A DNA stretch of 64,000 nucleotides from Aquitalea aquatilis (GTDB lineage: Bacteria; Pseudomonadota; Gammaproteobacteria; Burkholderiales; Chromobacteriaceae). The position numbers were made by a program, and so were the translations under genes. Numbering within the stretch: the first letter of the stretch is position 1; each line of letters begins with the position of its first letter. This document shows, one piece after another, positions 20,838 through 29,465 of this stretch. A model generated the notes under the pieces. That model searched no databases. It saw only the letters and a list, made by a program, of their open reading frames with translations, and was not told the origin of the DNA. The stretch is taken from the NCBI RefSeq assembly GCF_005155025.1, contig NZ_CP039731.1, forward strand, positions 62,001 to 126,000. Reading direction: 5' to 3'.

Positions 20838-22319
20838 TTAATGCTGATACCAGCCCACCGGCCCTGGCTGCAGATTGATGTTCACCTGCTTCACCTGCTG
20901 GTATTCCAGCAGACCGTTCACCCCCAGGTCACGGCCATAGCCGCTCATCTTGTAGCCGCCCCACGGCGCTTCATTGAAGGTGGGGTTGTAACAGTTGATC
21001 CAGGTGACGCCAGCGCGGATTTCCTTCACCACCCGCAGCGCACGCGCGCCATCGGTGGTGAACACGCCACCAGCCAGCCCATAAGGGGTGTCATTGGCCA
21101 TGGCGATGGCCTCGGCTTCACTGGTGAAGGTCTGGATCGCCACCACCGGGCCGAATACCTCTTCACGTACGATGTCCATGTCGCGGGTGCAATTGTCGAA
21201 GATGGTGGGCTGCACAAAATAGCCCTTGGCACATTCGCCCTCGGTATGGCGCACACCGCCGCACACCAGCGTGGCACCCTGCTGTTTGGCGCGTTCGATA
21301 TGGCCCAGCACCTTTTCCAGCTGGGCGGCCGACACGATGGCACCCATGTCCGGGTCTTTCATGCCGGGGCCAATGCTCATGGCGCGGGCGCGTTCGGCCA
21401 GGCGGGCGACAAAGCGGTCCTTGATGCTCGCTTCAATCAGGATGCGCGAACCGGCCGAACAGACTTCGCCCTGGTTGAAGAACACGCCGATCATCGCCCA
21501 CTCCACCGCACCTTCCAGATCGGCATCGGCAAAAATCACATTGGGCGACTTGCCACCCAGCTCCAGCCCCACTTTTTTCAGGTTGCCCACCGCAGCGGTG
21601 GCAATGGTCTGACCAGTACGGGTGCTGCCGGTAAAAGTGATCATGTCCACATCATGGCTGGCGGCCAGCTCCTGACCAGCGGCCGGGCCGGTTCCCAACA
21701 CCAGGTTGGCGGTGCCGGCCGGCAGGCCCACCTGATGGAAAATCTCAAACAGCGCCACGGCCGACAGCGGGGTGACCTCGCTGGGCTTGAACACCACGCA
21801 ATTACCCGCCGCCAGTGCCGGGGCCAGCTTCCACGCCGCCATCAGCAGCGGGTAGTTCCACGGCGTGATCAGCGCACACACGCCGATCGGTTCGTGCATG
21901 GAATAGGCATGCATGGGGCCGAAGCCATCGCTCACCTCGTACACCCCGCCCTGCGGCTTGGTGATCAGGCCGGCGTAGTAACGGAAACAGGCGGCGGCAT
22001 CATCCACATCACAGCGCGCTTCGCGTAGCGGCTTGCCATTGTCCAGCGTGTCCATCACCGCCAGTTCGTCGGCCCGGGCGGCGATGGCATCGGCAATGCG
22101 CAGCAGCAGGTCGGCGCGCTTGGGGCCGGCCATGCGCCGCCATGCGCCGCTCTGGTAAAACGCGGCCTTGGCGGCGGCAATGGCCTGCTTGCTGTCTTCA
22201 GCCACGCTGTCGGTGACCAGGGCAATCACTTCGCCATTGCCCGGATTGATGATCTCGCGCGTGCCACCGCTGACCGAAGCCTGCCATTGGCCATTGATAT
22301 AGTTGTTGCGGATATCCAT
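20838..22319 (-). CDS. NAD(P)-dependent aldehyde dehydrogenase (betaine/aminoaldehyde type)
   Basis: 493 aa, full ALDH fold. Catalytic C287 in NQGEVCSAGSR, general base E253 in LELGGKSPN, oxyanion N155 in TPWNYP, cofactor K178 in FKPSE, and FTGSTRTG. It resembles aldehyde dehydrogenases acting on betaine aldehyde or amino aldehydes. It is the last gene of a minus operon after an amine-oxidase-like flavoprotein and a cupin, so it probably oxidises the aldehyde released by the oxidase, as in PuuB-PuuC. The ATG follows AGGAGG with good spacing. Confidence 0.92.
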   Translation of the reverse strand: MDIRNNYINGQWQASVSGGTREIINPGNGEVIALVTDSVAEDSKQAIAAAKAAFYQSGAWRRMAGPKRADLLLRIADAIAARADELAVMDTLDNGKPLREARCDVDDAAACFRYYAGLITKPQGGVYEVSDGFGPMHAYSMHEPIGVCALITPWNYPLLMAAWKLAPALAAGNCVVFKPSEVTPLSAVALFEIFHQVGLPAGTANLVLGTGPAAGQELAASHDVDMITFTGSTRTGQTIATAAVGNLKKVGLELGGKSPNVIFADADLEGAVEWAMIGVFFNQGEVCSAGSRILIEASIKDRFVARLAERARAMSIGPGMKDPDMGAIVSAAQLEKVLGHIERAKQQGATLVCGGVRHTEGECAKGYFVQPTIFDNCTRDMDIVREEVFGPVVAIQTFTSEAEAIAMANDTPYGLAGGVFTTDGARALRVVKEIRAGVTWINCYNPTFNEAPWGGYKMSGYGRDLGVNGLLEYQQVKQVNINLQPGPVGWYQH

Positions 22320-22369
22320 ATTTCCCTCCTCCTGCTTGTTATGGTCGCTCTGTCTCCTTGGCGGAGTGC

Positions 22370-22723
22370 TCAGGCGATATAGATCTTGCGCAGCGTTTCG
22401 CTCACCGTCCAGGTGGTGGCCGTACCCGCTGCCAGGTGGCCGACGCTACCTGCCCTGAGCTGCAAGGACGGGCTGCCATCGGCAAAGCTCACCGTGGCGG
22501 CACCTGCCAGCACCACGAAAAATTCGTCCACCTCAACATCGGTGGTAACACTGGGCGACATTTCCCACACGCCTATGCTGCAGCCATGCAGGCTACCCAG
22601 TTCGGCCGTGCCGACACGGGCCGGGCCGGAAATAAGCTGATCGGCCGCTACATCGCGATATTCCAGTTCAACACGCGTAGCGTCCACGCAGTGATTGGCC
22701 AGCAGGGCAAAGGGATTGGACAT
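22370..22723 (-). CDS. Small cupin-domain protein
   Basis: 117 aa single cupin of the DUF861/EutQ-like kind. Core segment WEMSPSVTTDVEVDEFFVVLAGAATVSF and the closing turn TATTWTVSETLRKIYI. The metal-binding His of classical cupins is replaced (VDEFFVV), so it may bind ligand rather than metal. Lies between the FAD oxidase and aldehyde dehydrogenase genes of one operon. Confidence 0.8.
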   Translation of the reverse strand: MSNPFALLANHCVDATRVELEYRDVAADQLISGPARVGTAELGSLHGCSIGVWEMSPSVTTDVEVDEFFVVLAGAATVSFADGSPSLQLRAGSVGHLAAGTATTWTVSETLRKIYIA

Positions 22724-22763
22724 GGTCGCTTCCTTGGATTCTCAAAAAAAGTGGCAAACAGAT

Positions 22764-24167
22764 TCAGGAGTCGAACCCCAGACCCAGGGCATCCATGGTG
22801 CGCAGCATCAGGTTGCGCTTGCCGTGGTTGTGGTCGGCCCGGTTCAGTGACCAGCGCGTGGCCTGGACTGCCACATAAGCCAGCGGCTCCGGCGGGAAAG
22901 GCGGCGGAATCTCGCGCACCATGCGCAGCCGGGTGCGTTCGCTATCCAGCCCGTCCAGCTTGTCCAGCAGCACATTGCCGGCAAAGCGGGTGGCCCCTAC
23001 GCCCAGGCCGGTGAAGCCGGCGGCATAAGCCACCTTGCCACCGCGTGCCAGCGCGAAAAAGGCACAAAAACGGGTGGAGGTGTCGATGGCACCGCCCCAG
23101 CGATGGCTGAAACGCAGCCCGGCCAGTTGCGGGAAAGTGGTGAAGAAATGGCTGGCCAGCCGCGCAAATGATTCCGGGCGGTCGTCATGCTGGTCGCTCA
23201 CCTTGCCGCCGAAGTTGTACACCGCGTCGTAGCCGCCAAACAGGATGCGGTTGTCGCGGGTAATGCGGTAGTAGTGAAACTGGTTGGCCATGTCGGCAAT
23301 GCCCTGGCGGTGCTGCCAGCCGATGGACGCCAGTTGCTCCGGTGTCAGCGGCTCGGTCATCAGCACGTAGTCGTACACCGGAATGGTGTGCCAGCGGTAG
23401 CGCTTGAGCAGCGAGGGAAAGGCATTGGTGGCCAGCACCACGCGCGCGGCGCTCAACTGGCCCTGCGCCGTATGCAAGGTCACTCTGGCCCCGGCGGATT
23501 GCAGCTTGAGCACTGCGGACTGTTCGAAAATCTGCACCCCCAGTTCGCTGGCCACCCGTGCCAGCTCCAGCGCCAGCTTGCCGGGGTGGATCATCGCCGT
23601 GCTGTCCTTTTCCCAGAAGCCGGACAGGAAGGTGGGCGAATTCAGTTCGGCGCGGATTGCCGCCGCGCTCATATAGCCTTCGCCGCGCAGTTGCTCGTCC
23701 TGGTAGGGCTCCACCGCCACCACCAGCACGCCGGTGCGCTCGAAATCGCAGTCGATGCCATAGCGCTGGATGGTGGCTTCGATCTCGTCCAGATTGCGCA
23801 GGCCCTGCGCCTCCAGCTCGGCCATTTCCTCTGGCCAGCGCTTGTGGCCGTTTTCTTCGCCATGCGTAAGGCTGGCTTCGCAAAAGCCGCCGTTGCGGCC
23901 GGATGCCGCCCAGCCTACACGCTGCGCTTCCAGCAAGACCACGCTGCGCGCCGGATCGCGCTCCTTGGCCAGAATGGCAGTCCATAGTCCGAGAAAACCA
24001 CCGCCGACAATGGCCAGCGCGGTATCGGCGCTGCCCTGAAACTGGGGAAAGGCACGGCGGCGAGCGGCCACGTCGTCGCCCCAGAACGGGCGGTTGACGC
24101 TGTCGGCCAGTGCGCTGTGGATCAGCGCGGTTGCGGGAGCCTGACGTTCGAAAACGATTTGCGGCAT
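22764..24167 (-). CDS. FAD-dependent amine/amino-acid oxidoreductase (DadA/PuuB family)
   Basis: 467 aa from the ATG at 24167. Rossmann motif near residues 51-60 (ALAIVGGGFLGLWTA), then RVGWAASGRNGGFCE, typical of the glycine-oxidase/PuuB family, and a C-terminal GFTGLGVGATRFAGNVL flavin contact. Likely deaminates a primary or secondary amine; product processing by the downstream aldehyde dehydrogenase is inferred. The frame stays open upstream into the CCAGA repeat tract, but no ribosome site supports that extension. Divergent LysR gene at 24483 is a candidate regulator. Confidence 0.87.
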   Translation of the reverse strand: MPQIVFERQAPATALIHSALADSVNRPFWGDDVAARRRAFPQFQGSADTALAIVGGGFLGLWTAILAKERDPARSVVLLEAQRVGWAASGRNGGFCEASLTHGEENGHKRWPEEMAELEAQGLRNLDEIEATIQRYGIDCDFERTGVLVVAVEPYQDEQLRGEGYMSAAAIRAELNSPTFLSGFWEKDSTAMIHPGKLALELARVASELGVQIFEQSAVLKLQSAGARVTLHTAQGQLSAARVVLATNAFPSLLKRYRWHTIPVYDYVLMTEPLTPEQLASIGWQHRQGIADMANQFHYYRITRDNRILFGGYDAVYNFGGKVSDQHDDRPESFARLASHFFTTFPQLAGLRFSHRWGGAIDTSTRFCAFFALARGGKVAYAAGFTGLGVGATRFAGNVLLDKLDGLDSERTRLRMVREIPPPFPPEPLAYVAVQATRWSLNRADHNHGKRNLMLRTMDALGLGFDS

Positions 24168-24482
24168 AAACCTGTCATTCCTTGTGCGAATTGCACGCTG
24201 TTTGAGATTGGGCACGACGACCGGCGGCGGACACTCGGCAGCTTGCCCGCGCTGGCGAAGGTTTGCTGGCCTTGCCGGCGCGGTGCCAGACCAGACCAGA
24301 CCAGACCAGACCAGACCAGACCAGTGTAGCCTGCATGCTGCGCCGCTGCCGTGCGACTGGCGTGGCCAGCCCGGATGATGGCCCGGACTGTGGCCAGTTT
24401 GCGGCTTGGCATAGCTTGTATCAGGTGATATGTTGAGATAAATCCATAATTTCTTAACTTCAGTTTTAATTTTACTCACCTG
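24168..24482. other. Divergent intergenic region with a pentamer tract
   Basis: 315 bp between the oxidase and LysR genes. It contains the CCAGA tandem tract (24286-24324), and the last ~70 bp before the LysR gene are AT-rich and likely hold its promoter. No further gene seen. Confidence 0.6.
24286..24324. repeat. Tandem pentanucleotide repeat CCAGA x7 plus CCAG
   Basis: Perfect array of seven CCAGA units plus a partial eighth (39 bp). Located 119 bp upstream of the oxidase ATG and 158 bp upstream of the LysR ATG. A 5-bp unit could change length by slippage and so alter promoter spacing. Confidence 0.97.
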
Positions 24483-25403
24483 ATGAGCAAAAAAACCTCC
24501 CTAAGCCAGGTCAGCGATTTTGATATCCGCCTGCTGCGCCTGTTCAAGACCGTAGTGGAATGTGGCAGTTTTTCCGCCGCCGAGAGCGTGCTGGGCATCA
24601 GCCGCTCGGCCATCAGCCTGCATATGGGGGACCTGGAAAAGCGGCTGGGCGTTTGCCTGTGCCAACGCGGCCGCGCCGGTTTCGCGCTCACCGACGAGGG
24701 GCGCGCAGTGCTGCACGCCAGCCAGACCATGCTGGCGGCCATCGAGGAATTCCGCACCGAGGTCAACCAGCTGCATCATCAGCTACGCGGCGAGCTGAAC
24801 ATCGGCATCATTAATAATCTGGTCACCCAGTCGCACATGCACCTGACGCGGGCGCTGAAATCGCTGAGCGCACGCGGGCCGGGAGTGCGCATCAATATCT
24901 CCATGACCACCCCCAGCGAAATCGAACTCGGGGTGCAGGACGGCCATCTGCATGTTGGCGTGGTGCCGCTGATCAACCCGCTGTCCGGGCTGGATTACAT
25001 CCAGCTGTATGAAGAACATTCGCTGCTGTACTGCAGCCGCGAACACCCCTTCTTTACCCGTGCCGACGCCGACATCAGTAAAGACGAACTATGCCGTGCC
25101 GAGGCGGTGGCACCCAATTACCGCCTGACCGCCGAGGCCATGGAGCGCCATCACGCGCTCAATTGCAGTGCCACCGCATCCGACCGCGAAGGCATTGCCT
25201 TCCTCATCCTCACCGGCGGCTATATCGGCTTTCTGCCCGACCACTTTGCCGCCGGCTGGGTCGCGCAAGGGGTGATGCGGCCCTTGCATCCGGCCCGCTT
25301 CTGCTACGACATCCCGCTCAATGTGGCCATGCGCAAGGGGCGACGCCCCAACCGGGTACTGGAATGTTTTCTGCAGGCACTGGAAGACAGCCGCAAGGCC
25401 TGA
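24483..25403 (+). CDS. LysR-family transcriptional regulator
   Basis: 306 aa. N-terminal winged HTH (DIRLLRLFKTVVECGSFSAA ... LGISRSAISLHMGDLEKRLG) and a C-terminal effector-binding domain (about 95-300). It is divergent from the oxidase-cupin-aldehyde dehydrogenase operon, the standard arrangement for LysR control of a neighbouring catabolic operon. Effector unknown. A Rho-independent hairpin follows the gene. Confidence 0.9.
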   Translation: MSKKTSLSQVSDFDIRLLRLFKTVVECGSFSAAESVLGISRSAISLHMGDLEKRLGVCLCQRGRAGFALTDEGRAVLHASQTMLAAIEEFRTEVNQLHHQLRGELNIGIINNLVTQSHMHLTRALKSLSARGPGVRINISMTTPSEIELGVQDGHLHVGVVPLINPLSGLDYIQLYEEHSLLYCSREHPFFTRADADISKDELCRAEAVAPNYRLTAEAMERHHALNCSATASDREGIAFLILTGGYIGFLPDHFAAGWVAQGVMRPLHPARFCYDIPLNVAMRKGRRPNRVLECFLQALEDSRKA

Positions 25404-25440
25404 ATCCCCCTGCCCGAGGGGATGTATTCGGTAAAACGTA

Positions 25441-25465
25441 AAAAAGCACCCTTGCGGGTGCTTTT
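25441..25465. terminator. Bidirectional Rho-independent terminator
   Basis: AAAAGCACCC (25442-25451), loop TTGC, GGGTGCTTTT (25456-25465). A run on one side and T run on the other make it usable for both the LysR gene and the convergent OmpA-like gene. Confidence 0.88.
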
Positions 25466-25493
25466 GGCTGGCGTGGGCAACAAGCCAGGTGGC

Positions 25494-26159
25494 TTATTTG
25501 CCGGCCTCACCGACAAAGATTTCCACGCGGCGGTTGGTGGCACGGCCGGCCACCGTGCTGTTGTCAGCCACCGGCTGGCGCGAACCCATGCCGTCAATGG
25601 CGATGCGGCTGCCTGATACACCACGGTTGACCAGGTAGTCACGGGTAGCCTTGGCACGGTTGACTGACAGCGGATTATTGATGGCATCGCTGCCGGTGTT
25701 GTCGGTATGACCGACGATGCGGACAGTCGTCACCGGATTCTGCTGCAAGGTGGTGGCAAAGCGATCCAGTACCGGGCGCAGATTGGGCTTGATGTCGTAG
25801 CGGCCGGAATCAAAAGACACGTCGCTGGGGATATTCAGCTTGAGCTGGTTGTCGGCAGTCTGGCTCACGCTGACGCCAGTACCTTGCGAGGCCTGCTCCA
25901 TCGCCTCTTTCTGTTTCTGCATGTGCTGCGACCACAGGTAACCACCACCCGCGCCCAGCGCCGCGCCTACTGCCGCACCGGTAGCGGCGCTGCGACCGGT
26001 ATGGCCGCCGGCAGTCAGTGCGCCCAGCACGGCACCCACGCCAGCGCCAACAGCAGCCCCGGTGCCGGTGGTGCGCTGGGTATCATTCATGTTGGCGCAG
26101 CCGCTCAGGCTGGCCACTGCCATGGTAAGGACCAACAGCGAAGTGACTTGTTTTTTCAT
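25494..26159 (-). CDS. OmpA-family glycine-zipper lipoprotein
   Basis: 221 aa. Lipoprotein signal with lipobox LSGC (Cys about residue 21), then a glycine-zipper region (AAVGAGVGAVLGALTAGG) and a C-terminal OmpA domain that binds peptidoglycan: DVSFDSGRYDIKP, IVGHTDNTGSD and NRRVEIFVG. It tethers the outer membrane to the cell wall. The ATG at 26159 is preceded by GAGGAG. The frame is open further upstream but the lipobox fixes this start. Confidence 0.93.
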   Translation of the reverse strand: MKKQVTSLLVLTMAVASLSGCANMNDTQRTTGTGAAVGAGVGAVLGALTAGGHTGRSAATGAAVGAALGAGGGYLWSQHMQKQKEAMEQASQGTGVSVSQTADNQLKLNIPSDVSFDSGRYDIKPNLRPVLDRFATTLQQNPVTTVRIVGHTDNTGSDAINNPLSVNRAKATRDYLVNRGVSGSRIAIDGMGSRQPVADNSTVAGRATNRRVEIFVGEAGK

Positions 26160-26554
26160 CGTAGACTCCTCGTTACGGGATGCATGCTGCATGCCCGATA
26201 CAGATACCGTCCGTGCCAACCGCAAGCGGTGCACGAGGGCGGCCTTCATGGTTAGGCAGCGCCGCAGGCCGGACTGGCCCTCAGAATAAGGCGCTACAAG
26301 CACTGCATATGGCAGGGACAAGCGGCTCAAGTTCACTCGCCAGGCTTGCGCGGCAGCCATTATTTTAAATAACAACAAGCAACTGTTTACATTTTAGTCT
26401 GCCTGTCAGCCACCGTGTGTAAGCAATCGTGTGTCTTGTGTAAGGAAAAGTACAGCCAGCCCCGGCCCGCCGCAGACAAAAAAAAAGCCCCCTTGCGGGG
26501 GGCTCAAGTGATGCTAAGGGTCGTCAGGAAAAGAAAAACCGGGCCAGCAAGCGC
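26160..26554. other. Intergenic region, promoter of the OmpA-like gene and terminator of the permease
   Basis: 395 bp. The AT-rich part near 26340-26400 probably holds the OmpA-like gene's promoter. The permease terminator lies at 26478-26504. I see no gene. Confidence 0.5.
26478..26504 (-). terminator. Rho-independent terminator of the amino-acid permease
   Basis: On the minus strand: stem AGCCCCC/GGGGGCT with loop CGCAA, followed by nine U residues (plus-strand A run 26478-26486). Confidence 0.9.
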
Positions 26555-27955
26555 TCAGGACTGCGTGGCCACCTTGGCTGGGCGTGACTCCATCCACGGC
26601 GTGCCGTACAGGCGGGAGCGAATCCAGCCTACCGCCAGCAATACCACGGCCAGCGCGCCGGTGCTGATCACTTCGATCTGGTGCTCGGGACGGATGGCCA
26701 TCAGCACCACCACGGCGCAGATGAACACGATGACGATCCAGGTCAGTGTCGGGAACATCCACATGCGGAAGGCCGGGGTTTCGCCATTGGCTTCCATGCG
26801 CTGACGCATGCGCAACTGGGAAATGGCAATCACCAGGTACACCAGCAGCGCGATGGTGCCGGAAGTAGCCAGCAGGATGTCGAACACTTCCTTGGGCATC
26901 AGGTAGTTGGCAATCACGGTGATGAAACCCACCACCATGGAACCCAGTACCGCTTTTTGCGGCGTGCCATTGGGGGCGATATCGCCAAACATCTTGATGG
27001 CGTCGCCACGGCTGGACAGCGAGTACAGCATGCGCGAGGCGGTATACAGCGCCGAGTTCAGACAGCTGGCTACCGATACCAGTACCACCACGTCAACGAT
27101 GGCCTTGGCATTGGGGATGCCAATCAGCTGCAGGGTACGCTGGTAGGAACCCAGGGCAGCCAGTTGCGGATCGTTCCAGGCCACCAGCGCGGTCACCACA
27201 AAAATGGAACCCAGGTAGAACAGGCTGATCCGCCATACCACCGAATTGGTGGCCTTGGTGATCTGCTGCTGCGGGTTGTCCGATTCGGCCGCCGCGATGG
27301 TGACGATCTCGGTGCCCAGGAAGGTGAACATGGTGGTCAGCATGGCCCCCAGCACCGCGCCGAAGCCATTGGGCATGAAGCCGCCATGGTCGAACAGGCG
27401 GGCAGTGCCACTGACCTGGCTGCCCGGAATCAGGCCCAGCATGGCCGCACCGGCCACGGCCAGGAAGGCGACAATGGCCACCACCTTGACCAGGGCAAAC
27501 CAGAATTCGAACTCACCATAGTTTTTGACGCTGAACAGATTGGTCATGGTCAGCAGCATGGTGATGCCCAGGGCAAAGGCCCACATCGGCACGCCAGCAA
27601 ACCAGGCATGCAGGATGGTGGCGGCGGCATTGGCCTCCAGCGGAATCACCAATACCCAGAACCACCAGTACAGCCAGCCGATGATATAGCCGGCCCAGTG
27701 GCCAATGGCACGGTCGGCATAGGTGGAAAACGAACCGGTATCCGGCGCGGCCACCGCCATTTCGCCCAGCATGCGCATGACCAGCACCACCAGCAGGCCG
27801 GCCATGGCATAGGCGATCAGCACGGCAGGGCCGGCTTCGGCAATGGCGTGACCAGAGCCGACGAACAGGCCGGCACCGATGACACCGGCAATGGACAGCA
27901 TGGTGACGTGACGCTGCTTGAGCCCGTGGCTCAAACCTTGAGATGAAGCACTCAT
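26555..27955 (-). CDS. Amino-acid permease (APC superfamily, GabP/AnsP type)
   Basis: 466 aa with about 12 membrane segments. The start MSASSQGLSHGLKQRHVTML and the first helix AGVIGAGLFVGSGHAI are diagnostic of amino-acid/GABA permeases, as is FTFLGTEIVTIAAAESDNP in helix 6. ATG at 27955 with GGGAGA seven bases upstream; the longer open frame to 28198 lacks membrane or motif support. Proton symporter of the inner membrane. Substrate (GABA, aromatic or other) not decidable. Monocistronic with its own terminator. Confidence 0.9.
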   Translation of the reverse strand: MSASSQGLSHGLKQRHVTMLSIAGVIGAGLFVGSGHAIAEAGPAVLIAYAMAGLLVVLVMRMLGEMAVAAPDTGSFSTYADRAIGHWAGYIIGWLYWWFWVLVIPLEANAAATILHAWFAGVPMWAFALGITMLLTMTNLFSVKNYGEFEFWFALVKVVAIVAFLAVAGAAMLGLIPGSQVSGTARLFDHGGFMPNGFGAVLGAMLTTMFTFLGTEIVTIAAAESDNPQQQITKATNSVVWRISLFYLGSIFVVTALVAWNDPQLAALGSYQRTLQLIGIPNAKAIVDVVVLVSVASCLNSALYTASRMLYSLSSRGDAIKMFGDIAPNGTPQKAVLGSMVVGFITVIANYLMPKEVFDILLATSGTIALLVYLVIAISQLRMRQRMEANGETPAFRMWMFPTLTWIVIVFICAVVVLMAIRPEHQIEVISTGALAVVLLAVGWIRSRLYGTPWMESRPAKVATQS

Positions 27956-28517
27956 GAAAGAATCTCCCAAACCGGTGGCCCGCGTGGGCAGGTCCTCCGG
28001 CTCATTACATTTTTTGTTTTTGTAGCGGTGAAAGTGACCCACATTACTGCTTGCCTGCTGCCTGCCAGAGCATGGCCAGCCTTGGCATCGGGCGCAGCCC
28101 ATGCGGGCCGGTGCCGGATGCTGCGGCAGGTCTCTGCATGACAGCTGTTGATGCTGCCACTTCGTAAAAAAATGGCATTTTTTTAAACAGCAAGCCATTG
28201 ACTACAATATTCAAAGTAGTCAAATCCTTGTATAGAATGAACTTTCCAAGACTTGCAGGCGCAACAATTCTAATCACGCGTTTAAAAAAACACCACAATG
28301 AATAATATTTTAAACAGCAAATTACCCCGCCAAATGGCTGAAAAGCTGCAGACAAGTCTTTGAAAGAAATGGCTTTGCCAGGAAAAATGCACAGCGGGTG
28401 AAAAACAGGAAAAAACGCCATATCAGACAGAAAAATGCACTGGATGCCACACTTTCCAACTTATTCAAGTGCCAGCTGGCAGCCACGGCAGGCGGCGGCA
28501 AACACCGCCATGCCGCG
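27956..28517. other. 562-bp gene-free region, AT-rich in its centre
   Basis: Holds the permease ribosome site and a long AT-rich part (about 28160-28440). An 8-bp inverted repeat, TTGACTAC (28198-28205) / GTAGTCAA (28216-28223) with a 10-bp spacer, looks like an operator. Its base composition differs from the neighbouring genes. Small open frames here look random. Confidence 0.5.
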
Positions 28518-29465
28518 CTAGCGCAAAGACGGCCTGCTGGCCGCCGTCGCGATGGGCAAGTGCAGCAGGGCGTCAGTCATGCCCTGTGCCAGATAAAACA
28601 GCGAGGCCGCACCACCGTAGCTCCAGGCTGGGGCCACCGCGGCAAAGCGCTGCTGCCGCACAAAGGGCAGGCCCTGCCACAAGGGGCTGGCAAACAGCTG
28701 CGGTGCGGCAGCAAAGGGCTGCTGATACAGCACGATGTCCTGCTGCAATGCCACCAGCTGGCCCACCCGCTGCTGACTGACGCCCCATACCGAGGGCGCT
28801 GGCTGCGCCGTGGTGCGCAGGCCCAGCCGGCGCAAGGCCAGTACCGGCATGGCATTGCTGCCGTAGACATAAACCATGGACGGATTGGCAAAGCGAATGA
28901 CCTGCACCGTGGGCCAAGTAGCGGCACCACGCGCCTGCAATTGACGGCGCAGGCCGGCAAAGCCCTGCTCCAGCTGCTGCAGCCGCTGCTGCGCCTGCCG
29001 CTCCCGCCCCAACACCCGCCCCAGCTGCAGCAGGATGCGCTCGGCCGCCTGCGCATGGTCCTGCCCTGGCTGGTAGGCGTCGATATTCAATACCGGCGCA
29101 ATGCGCTGCAGGCTGGCGCGCATGGACAGCAAGCTGGGGCTGATGATGATCAGCTGCGGTTTGAGGCTGGCCAGCAGCTCCAGATTGGGCTCCAGCCGGC
29201 TACCGGCCGACGGCACCTGCGCCGGCAGGCGTGGGCGCACCACCCATTGCCGGTAGTCGTCGGCATCGGCCACTGCCAACGGGGTCATGCCCAGCTCCAG
29301 CAGGTTCTCTGCGGCCTCCCAGCTCAGGGCGACAATGCGCTGTGGCGGCGGCCGCGATGGCTGGCGGCTGGCCTGTTCCAGTTCATCCATGCCGCCCGCC
29401 ATGACCGGCAGCACGCTGCCGGCCAGCCAGACAGCAACACAACAAAGCAGTATACGCACGCTCAT
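28518..29465 (-). CDS. fhuD: Iron-siderophore periplasmic binding protein (FhuD type)
   Basis: 315 aa. Signal peptide MSVRILLCCVAVWLAGS to about residue 23, then a type III binding-protein fold: RIVALSWEAAENLLELGMTP at the start, LASLKPQLIIIS, and a long backbone helix. It binds the ferric hydroxamate in the periplasm for FhuB. ATG overlaps the stop of fhuB by 4 bp (ATGA). The same frame stays open far into the permease gene, but the signal peptide fixes the start. Confidence 0.9.
   Translation of the reverse strand: MSVRILLCCVAVWLAGSVLPVMAGGMDELEQASRQPSRPPPQRIVALSWEAAENLLELGMTPLAVADADDYRQWVVRPRLPAQVPSAGSRLEPNLELLASLKPQLIIISPSLLSMRASLQRIAPVLNIDAYQPGQDHAQAAERILLQLGRVLGRERQAQQRLQQLEQGFAGLRRQLQARGAATWPTVQVIRFANPSMVYVYGSNAMPVLALRRLGLRTTAQPAPSVWGVSQQRVGQLVALQQDIVLYQQPFAAAPQLFASPLWQGLPFVRQQRFAAVAPAWSYGGAASLFYLAQGMTDALLHLPIATAASRPSLR

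Noticed and set aside
24286-24324. CCAGA tract as a CRISPR or coding repeat
   Set aside because: Unit is 5 bp with no spacers; the open frame across it has no ribosome site and makes a meaningless Leu-Val-Trp-Ser-Gly repeat.
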